Of a stretch of DNA of 19,091 nucleotides, positions 13,999-19,091 are shown one piece after another. Each line of letters starts with the position of its first letter. Within the stretch, counting starts at the first letter, position 1. This stretch comes from Sulfurimonas sp. (GTDB lineage Bacteria; Campylobacterota; Campylobacteria; Campylobacterales; Sulfurimonadaceae): positions 1 through 19,091 of the forward strand of contig DTVI01000315.1 in assembly GCA_012963655.1 (NCBI GenBank). Reading direction: 5' to 3'. Made by a program: the position numbers and the translations under genes. A model generated the notes under the pieces. It had not been told where the DNA came from, did no database searches, and was given only the letters and a program-made list of their open reading frames with translations.

Positions 13999-15345
13999 TC
14001 ACTTCCCAAGGCAAAAACTACCAAACATCTTATCTAACATCTCAGAATGCTCAAAAGGTCGTGTTATAGACGAAATCTCATTAATGGCCGTATTCATATG
14101 AAAAGAAAATATTTCAAGCTCTTGTTCTTCTAAAGGCTCTTTAGCCTCATCAATCTCTATCAAAGCTTTTTTAACAGCATTAATCTGGCGTGTAGAAATC
14201 AACATCATTTCATCTGATACATTTTTAGTATCCATAATAGATTCTAAACTTGAAATAAGTTCTCTCGCATTATCCTTACACGAAAGATTAAGAGGCTTAT
14301 ACTCTTTAATCTTTGAAAGTTCAAATTTTGAATCTAGGTCTATTTTGTTGATGATACTAATAAAAGATTTATCATTCTTATATTCTTCAATTAACTTAAT
14401 AATCTCTTCATCTTCATGATCAAATTCACGAGAGTTATCAAACAAGGCAATAACAATATCACTGGCTTGTATAGCTTCTATACTACGTTCAATCCCAATA
14501 CGTTCGATCTCATCATTTGCTTCTCTAATTCCCGCAGTATCAACCATGCGAATCAGGTGAGTTCCAATTTTAACTTCTTCTTCAATGGTATCTCTTGTTG
14601 TACCTGCGATATCAGAAACAATAGCGCGTTTATAGTTTAATAAGACATTCAATAAAGAGCTCTTACCTACATTGGGTTTTCCAATGATAGCGACCTTAAA
14701 ACCTTGCATAAGCCCTGCTCTACTTTGAGAGGCTTGAAGTGTGTCACTGAGTTGAAGTTGAAGTTCACTTAGACGCTGTAAAATTTGATTGATAAGATCT
14801 TGAGGCAGGTCTTCTTCTGCATAATCTATAGTAACCTCAGAATACGCTAATATATGTAAGAGGTCATCCCTTACCTTCTCTACATATCCCTTTAACTCAC
14901 CCTTCATCTGCTTCGCTAAGATTTTAGCCGCGTCTTCGCTTTTTGCTTCTATAAGTTGAGCAATAGCTTCGGCTTCCGTTAAATCTATACGCCCATTAAG
15001 AAAAGCTCGTTTAGAAAATTCACCTGGTTCAGCAAGTCTAGCACCTAGCTCTAAGACAGCATCTAAAACCTGCTGGGCAACAATCTTACCACCATGACAT
15101 TGAAACTCAACAATATCTTCAGCCGTAAATGAATAAGGACCTTGAAAATAAATAATAATAGCTTCATCAATTAGCTCATCATTACAATTATATAAGGGAG
15201 CAAGGCTTGCATATCGAAGTTTAAAGTCTTGTTTTTTAGAAAGTTTTTTTGCAATTTGAAGAGAGTCTTCTCCACTTAAACGAATAATAGAGATAGAACC
15301 TATGCCATGGGCTGTTGCAACAGCCGCTATTGTATCATTTTTCAT
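13999..15345 (-). CDS. mnmE: tRNA modification GTPase MnmE (TrmE)
   Basis: With MnmG, it installs the aminomethyl/carboxymethylaminomethyl group at U34 of tRNAs reading split codon boxes. 448 residues. The N-terminal tetrahydrofolate-binding domain starts NDTIAAVATAHGIGSISIIRLSG and contains the FQCHGG segment. A helical domain is interrupted by the G domain: P-loop GKPNVGKSS, switch region DIAGTTRDT, DTAGIRE and NKID. The C-terminal motif is FCLGK with C445, matching the conserved CxGK end. The start ATG follows jag by 2 bases. Typical order for Campylobacterota. Confidence 0.97.
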   Translation of the reverse strand: MKNDTIAAVATAHGIGSISIIRLSGEDSLQIAKKLSKKQDFKLRYASLAPLYNCNDELIDEAIIIYFQGPYSFTAEDIVEFQCHGGKIVAQQVLDAVLELGARLAEPGEFSKRAFLNGRIDLTEAEAIAQLIEAKSEDAAKILAKQMKGELKGYVEKVRDDLLHILAYSEVTIDYAEEDLPQDLINQILQRLSELQLQLSDTLQASQSRAGLMQGFKVAIIGKPNVGKSSLLNVLLNYKRAIVSDIAGTTRDTIEEEVKIGTHLIRMVDTAGIREANDEIERIGIERSIEAIQASDIVIALFDNSREFDHEDEEIIKLIEEYKNDKSFISIINKIDLDSKFELSKIKEYKPLNLSCKDNARELISSLESIMDTKNVSDEMMLISTRQINAVKKALIEIDEAKEPLEEQELEIFSFHMNTAINEISSITRPFEHSEMLDKMFGSFCLGK

Positions 15346-15347
15346 GA

Positions 15348-16436
15348 TTAGTAGTTATTGTTATCGTTGTTAAAAGAGTTAATAATAATAAACTTTGCCC
15401 CATCACGTGTTGAACGGATAGCCACATATTTATCAGGATAAGAACTACGTAATTCTCTTAAGGCAATCTGTACTAACACACCATCAAGGATCTTAGTTTG
15501 CGCCTTACCATCACGGTCAATATTATTATAAACACCTTCTAAATATTTTTTAATCATTTCTTCTTGATTTTTTAGAAACTCTGCAATTTCAAGACGAAGT
15601 TGTAATTGATAAGTGGCATTTATCCAGTTATATAACATATAAGAAAGTGCCTTATAACGGTAACCTTCTTTTCCAATTAATAAGGCTGCATCTTTACCCG
15701 AAAATTCAACTAAGATTGTTTTATCATCATGTTCACCGACTTTAATATCATCAATCTCAAAACATGCATGCTTAAATAAGCCATCAATCTTTTCTTTTAT
15801 CTCATCAGCTACCTCAGAAGGTTTACACGCTTGTGAAAAATCTCTGTCTTTAAAGAATTCATCTACAACCTTAGCTCGTGTTGGTGCATTTGTACCACTG
15901 GCTAATTGCTCATGGATTTCATCATGTGATTTATCACAGATCTTTGTTTCTTCACCAATATATACTTCTTCATCTTCATCACTATAAAGTTCTGATCCAT
16001 CATAATCATCTTCTTGGTCTGTTACAAAAGACGCAGGTAAGATAATACTATTATTAGATCGTGCCTTTTCAGGTCTAGGTTTTTTCTTTCTTGGTGTTTT
16101 TGAAGACGATTTTTTGACTGGAGCAATAGTTTCTTTTACTACAGGTGCTTCTACTTTCACTGGTGTTTCTTTTTTAGGACTCACCGTTTTCACTTTTTTA
16201 ACTTCAGCAGTCTTAACAATAGGTTCTTGTTTAAGAACTTGTTCTTTTTGCTTAGGTGCCTTTGCCACTTCATTTTTACATGTTGCAACAATAATGGCTT
16301 GTTTTTTAAATAATCCCAAGAATCCTTTAGAAGGAGCTTGAATAACTTCTATATTTAACTGTGTAATTGAACATGATAGTTTATCAGCAGCGAGAGAATA
16401 TGCACTCTCTAATGTTTCCGCTTCTATTTTGACCAT
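15348..16436 (-). CDS. jag: Jag/KhpB-type RNA-binding protein
   Basis: 362 residues. Residues 1-55 are a Jag-N domain (AETLESAYSLAADKL, then the PSKGFLGLFKKQAII signature). Residues about 60-130 are a lysine-, proline- and valine-rich low-complexity linker, followed by a strongly acidic patch (QEDDYDGSELYSDEDEEVY, about 140-160). A KH-type domain follows (about 210-285, with ALLIGKEGYRYKALSYML as the nucleic-acid-binding loop). The final region (about 285-362) sits where R3H is expected and keeps arginines (ALRELRSSYPDKYVAI) but lacks the RxxxH pair, so it looks degenerate. Encoded between yidC and mnmE, as in other members of the phylum. Likely binds RNA and influences envelope synthesis or division; the exact role is unknown here. 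Confidence 0.92.
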   Translation of the reverse strand: MVKIEAETLESAYSLAADKLSCSITQLNIEVIQAPSKGFLGLFKKQAIIVATCKNEVAKAPKQKEQVLKQEPIVKTAEVKKVKTVSPKKETPVKVEAPVVKETIAPVKKSSSKTPRKKKPRPEKARSNNSIILPASFVTDQEDDYDGSELYSDEDEEVYIGEETKICDKSHDEIHEQLASGTNAPTRAKVVDEFFKDRDFSQACKPSEVADEIKEKIDGLFKHACFEIDDIKVGEHDDKTILVEFSGKDAALLIGKEGYRYKALSYMLYNWINATYQLQLRLEIAEFLKNQEEMIKKYLEGVYNNIDRDGKAQTKILDGVLVQIALRELRSSYPDKYVAIRSTRDGAKFIIINSFNNDNNNY

Positions 16437-16439
16437 AAC

Positions 16440-18023
16440 TTATACCTCTTTAGCCTTTTTCATGGCTTTAAATTTATTATTTACTACGAATTGTTGAGCG
16501 ATTGAGAAAATATTATTCATTAACCAGTATAGAACAAGTCCAGCTGGGAAAGTTACAAAGAAAAATGTAAATATAATAGGTAAAAATCTAAATATTTTTT
16601 CTTGCATTGGATCAGTGAAATTACTTGGTGTAATTCTTTGTTGGTAATACATTGATGCACCCATTAAAATTGGTAAAACAAAGTAAGGGTCCATATGGGC
16701 TAAATCGTTAATCCACAGTATCCAGTCTGCACCTTTTAATTCTACAGCATTTAATAATACCCTATAAATTGCAAAAAAGACAGGAATTTGCATTAAAAGT
16801 GGTAAACATCCACCTAATGGATTTGCCCCTTCTTTCTTATAAAGCGCCATTACGGCCGCATTCATACGCTGTGGATCACCCTTAAACTTAGCCTGAAGTT
16901 CTTTTACCTTAGGTGACACTTCTTTTAGCTTTTGCATAGAAATCATTCCCTTAAAAGTAAGAGGAAAAAGGACTAAACGAATAATAAGGGTAAGAAGAAC
17001 AATAGACCAACCCCAGTTTCCAACATAATCATGCAAAAACATAAGAAGTTGAAAAAGTGGTGCAGCTGCAAAAGTAAACCAGCCATACTCAATCGCATGT
17101 ACTAAATCAGGGTTAATTCCTTCAAGAATAAGATAATCTTTGGGCCCAATATAACCATTAAAAGTAAAGTCTTGTAAACCTTCAACAAAGGCAACAGGGT
17201 TATCATCTCTATCTCTATCCACCTTAACCGTTGTATCCTTGTCTAAAGAATAAAAGATTGAGGCAAAATATTGAGAAAATGAAGACACAAGGTTAACATC
17301 ATTATATGAAGTCATTGAACTTGCGTCACCATCTTCAACAATGTTAATTAAGTGATCACCCGTATCAACCATAACACCCTCAACAGACATCATCTGTTTA
17401 TCAGCAAAAGTTGGATGCATTCCAAGGTAAACATAATAACGCTTATCTTCACTTAGTTTGATGTTAATATCATAATGTCCATCTGCATAAAAAGTAAGGT
17501 TTTTAACTACAGTTAAAGAAGAAAGCTTTTGAGTTAAAGTGATAGAAACATGTCCATCTACTAAGTTAGCTTCTTTTACATCTGAGGTATAAGGTGTTGT
17601 CATAGCTTCTTGATTAAGAGTCTTATCTGCAAAACGTATATACAAGGGTTTAGCCCCTACATCAGCAACAAGCTTAGCATGTCCTGTTTCATCATCAGCA
17701 AACTTTTCTTCTAACATCTCTTTTTGAGAAATACGACCAAGCGTATCTATGCTAAGAACATAGTTTTCACCTGTTAAGGTCGCTAAAATAGCATTATCAG
17801 ATTGAACTGATGATGTTGAAGATATGTCATGTCCAAGGTCTACAGAAGAAGTACCTGAGCTTGAAGAAGAACCTGTTGGTAAACTTGTCTTAGTCTCAAT
17901 ACTAGTGTTTAGTTCTGAACTAACTTGTTTAGGTGGAAAAAGGGTTGTATAACCCATAAAAAATGCGAAAGATATTGCTAATGCTAATATCAGTCTTTGA
18001 TTTGAACTCATTTTGTCTAACAC
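16440..18023 (-). CDS. yidC: Membrane protein insertase YidC
   Basis: Inserts proteins into the inner membrane, alone or with SecYEG. 527 residues: an N-terminal membrane helix (about 10-28), a large periplasmic domain (about 60-310), then the conserved five-helix insertase core from about 318. The core has the groove arginine (R349 in LIIRLVLFPLTF), the cytoplasmic helical hairpin (SMQKLKEVSPKVKELQAKFKGD), PLGGCLPLLMQIPVFFAIYRVL, and FPAGLVLYWLMNNIFSIAQQ. The start is GTG at 18023 (VLDKMSSNQR), supported by AAAGG 6 bases upstream; the ATG at 18011 is too far from that site. This start overlaps yidD by 7 bp. A serine/threonine-rich stretch (about 45-75) follows the first helix. Confidence 0.97.
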   Translation of the reverse strand: MLDKMSSNQRLILALAISFAFFMGYTTLFPPKQVSSELNTSIETKTSLPTGSSSSSGTSSVDLGHDISSTSSVQSDNAILATLTGENYVLSIDTLGRISQKEMLEEKFADDETGHAKLVADVGAKPLYIRFADKTLNQEAMTTPYTSDVKEANLVDGHVSITLTQKLSSLTVVKNLTFYADGHYDINIKLSEDKRYYVYLGMHPTFADKQMMSVEGVMVDTGDHLINIVEDGDASSMTSYNDVNLVSSFSQYFASIFYSLDKDTTVKVDRDRDDNPVAFVEGLQDFTFNGYIGPKDYLILEGINPDLVHAIEYGWFTFAAAPLFQLLMFLHDYVGNWGWSIVLLTLIIRLVLFPLTFKGMISMQKLKEVSPKVKELQAKFKGDPQRMNAAVMALYKKEGANPLGGCLPLLMQIPVFFAIYRVLLNAVELKGADWILWINDLAHMDPYFVLPILMGASMYYQQRITPSNFTDPMQEKIFRFLPIIFTFFFVTFPAGLVLYWLMNNIFSIAQQFVVNNKFKAMKKAKEV

Positions 18024-18352
18024 GATAAGCCTTTAGAAAAGTTTTTTATTAAATAATATTTTCCGTTTCCCTTAGGAACATACCAATATTTTATCGAAGA
18101 TATTTTATCTATTTTAATCTTACAACTTAGTTTATTTATCACTGGATAGTCAATTCCTCCTGCAAAAAGTTGATTACAGCGTAAAATACGGACAAATGAA
18201 AAGAAAAATGCCTTCAAAAGTGAATTTTTCTCAAACTGCCATCTTGCATATTCTGAACAACTAGGATAATACCGACAAGAGCCATACCCCGCAAAAAGTG
18301 TTAAAAACTTTTGATACACAGTTAAAACGGCTAATAAAGACTTACGGATCAT
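18017..18352 (-). CDS. yidD: Membrane protein insertion efficiency factor YidD
   Basis: 111 residues. Shows the family core CRYYPSCSEYARWQFEKN (three cysteines with the later RCNQLFAGGIDYP motif). An N-terminal amphipathic/hydrophobic helix (LLAVLTVYQKFLTLFAG) probably lies on the inner membrane, where YidD assists YidC. The C-terminus carries about 40 residues after GGIDYP, which is longer than the shortest family members. The ATG overlaps the rnpA stop by 4 bp (ATGA). Confidence 0.95.
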   Translation of the reverse strand: MIRKSLLAVLTVYQKFLTLFAGYGSCRYYPSCSEYARWQFEKNSLLKAFFFSFVRILRCNQLFAGGIDYPVINKLSCKIKIDKISSIKYWYVPKGNGKYYLIKNFSKGLSC

Positions 18353-18657
18353 TTAAGAGCACCAACTTTTTTCAAGGCGCGTTGCATATCAAGTTTTAGG
18401 TTATCATGAGAAATATCGCGAATATCAATTTTAGCTACAAAGATATAAGTACCGGTATTCATTTTTGGGGAAAATTCAAGAAATAATGCACGAAGTCGAC
18501 GCTTAGCACGATTTCGAAAAACCGCGTTGCCGACTTTTTTGCTGGCAGTGAAGCCATTTTTATACTCTTTACCTTTAAGGTAAAACAGTACCGAGGATTT
18601 AGCATGAGCTGCCTTTCCTCTTTTATAAACCAGTTGAAACTCTTTAGGGAGTTTCAA
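18349..18657 (-). CDS. rnpA: Ribonuclease P protein component
   Basis: Protein subunit of RNase P, which matures the 5' ends of tRNAs. 102 residues with the basic family signature KKVGNAVFRNRAKRRLRALF and the C-terminal IRDISHDNLKLDMQRALKKVG. The only usual start near the expected N-terminus is TTG at 18657 (reading LKLPKEFQLVYKRG); upstream the frame stays open only to a TAA about 30 bases earlier, with no ATG. The ribosome binding site is weak (GAAAGA very close to the start) and the gene lies 14 bases after rpmH, so expression probably depends on coupling to rpmH translation. Confidence 0.95.
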   Translation of the reverse strand: MKLPKEFQLVYKRGKAAHAKSSVLFYLKGKEYKNGFTASKKVGNAVFRNRAKRRLRALFLEFSPKMNTGTYIFVAKIDIRDISHDNLKLDMQRALKKVGALK

Positions 18658-18671
18658 TCTTTCAAAACGGT

Positions 18672-18806
18672 TTATACAGTTAAGCTCTTACGCCCTTTAG
18701 CACGACGTCTATTAATAATACGGCGACCGTTTTTTGTAGCCATACGTGCACGAAATCCGTGTGTACGCTTACGAGGTGTGTTATGAGGTTGATAAGTACG
18801 TTTCAT
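18672..18806 (-). CDS. rpmH: 50S ribosomal protein L34
   Basis: A 44-residue, highly basic protein, MKRTYQPHNTPRKRTHGFRA at the start and RRIINRRRAKGRKSLTV at the end; this is a full match to the L34 pattern and normal length. ATG at 18806 has AAGGA 8 bases upstream. It is the first gene of the minus-strand block and next to rnpA, as in most bacteria. Confidence 0.98.
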   Translation of the reverse strand: MKRTYQPHNTPRKRTHGFRARMATKNGRRIINRRRAKGRKSLTV

Positions 18807-18839
18807 ATCAAGTATCCTTCTATTTTTTTTAAGTTCGCA

Positions 18840-18868
18840 ATTATAGTTAAGTTTTACTTAAAAAATAG
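18840..18868 (-). promoter_or_regulatory. Putative rpmH operon promoter
   Basis: TATAAT on the minus strand at 18845-18840, 33 bases upstream of the rpmH ATG. The upstream stretch is rich in T on that strand (complement of 18861-18865) and no -35 box stands out. A TTAAG-TTTTA-CTTAA palindrome (18847-18861) lies in the spacer. It probably drives rpmH, rnpA, yidD, yidC, jag, mnmE and ruvX, since I see no strong break between them. Confidence 0.5.
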
Positions 18869-18931
18869 TAAAGCCAATAAGCCTTTGGATTTAAAACTAT
18901 AGACTTCATCTCTTTCTTACGTTAAAAATGC

Positions 18932-18937
18932 GATAAT
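18932..18937 (+). promoter_or_regulatory. Putative extended -10 box of the right-edge gene
   Basis: TGCGATAAT, a TGn-extended -10 (GATAAT at 18932-18937), lies 26 bases before the ATG at 18964. The rpmH promoter is on the other strand of the same 157-base gap, so the two genes are divergently transcribed. Confidence 0.4.
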
Positions 18938-18963
18938 TCCTTAATTAATCTAAAGGAAATACT

Positions 18964-19091
18964 ATGTCCCTCTCAAAACTTCATGTCCGTTTTATCCAAA
19001 GTCAAAAAAACTTTTATCTCAAAACAAGCCCAGACCAAGCAGGCCTCAAACTTCCTCTGTCTCAACTATATGTTAAAGATACAAGTAACTT
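18964..19091 (+). CDS. Unrecognised protein, N-terminal fragment
   Basis: An open frame of 42 codons from ATG at 18964 to the right edge, beginning MSLSKLHVRFIQSQKNFYLK. A good AAAGGA ribosome binding site sits 6 bases upstream and a promoter-like box precedes it, so it is probably a real gene. The visible part is basic, has no signal peptide and no motif I recognise. Its position, divergent from rpmH, does not reveal a role. Confidence 0.6.
   Translation, partial: MSLSKLHVRFIQSQKNFYLKTSPDQAGLKLPLSQLYVKDTSN

Noticed and set aside
18604..18786. Plus-strand 60-codon frame over rpmH/rnpA
   Set aside because: It lies opposite rpmH, whose 44-residue product is an unmistakable L34 protein.
18807..18963. 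Chromosome replication origin near rpmH
   Set aside because: rpmH is next to dnaA in many bacteria, but no DnaA-box cluster or dnaA gene is visible; only promoter-like elements and an AT-rich palindrome.

Overview
The window is AT-rich and reads as a piece of a Campylobacterota (Epsilonproteobacteria) chromosome. The best evidence is the minus-strand block rpmH-rnpA-yidD-yidC-jag-mnmE at its right end, whose order I know from Campylobacter-type genomes. The AT-rich promoters and the style of the Jag and YidC proteins agree with this. I see no tRNA, rRNA, insertion sequence, integrase or CRISPR array.

Layout. (1) 1-3273, minus strand: a tightly overlapping operon for a 2-oxoacid dehydrogenase complex, most likely pyruvate dehydrogenase: E1 alpha, E1 beta, E2 and the first 59 codons of the E3 lipoamide dehydrogenase. 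(2) 3418-4098, plus strand: an iron-type superoxide dismutase, divergent from the complex. (3) 4099-5261: no intact gene. The minus strand holds the wreck of two genes. One is an SPFH-domain protein of the YdjI/'virion core protein-like' family with several in-frame stops and a frameshift. The other kept a ribosome binding site and signal peptide but lost its frame. (4) 5262-10071, plus strand: three translationally coupled genes: a LolA-like periplasmic protein, an outer-membrane beta-barrel with an N-terminal SPOR-like domain, and an MMPL/RND inner-membrane transporter. (5) 10186-13585, plus strand: an OlsF-like two-domain acyltransferase carrying an extra, catalytically degenerate GGDEF domain, then an HxxxD-motif acyltransferase of the condensation/CAT type. 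(6) 13594-18806, minus strand: ruvX, mnmE, jag, yidC, yidD, rnpA and rpmH. (7) 18964-19091, plus strand: the first 42 codons of an unrecognised gene, divergent from rpmH.

How the genes may work together. Regions 4 and 5 form the most interesting part. A plausible reading is one lipid unit. The OlsF-like enzyme and the HxxxD acyltransferase would make an acylated lipid at the inner membrane. The MMPL transporter would extract it, the LolA-like protein would carry it across the periplasm, and the SPOR-barrel would receive it at the outer membrane. The transporter trio and the OlsF family are each known; their combination here, the SPOR-barrel fusion and the pseudo-GGDEF tail on OlsF are the unusual points. 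The pyruvate dehydrogenase operon is also notable, because this phylum typically uses oxygen-sensitive pyruvate:ferredoxin/flavodoxin oxidoreductase instead.
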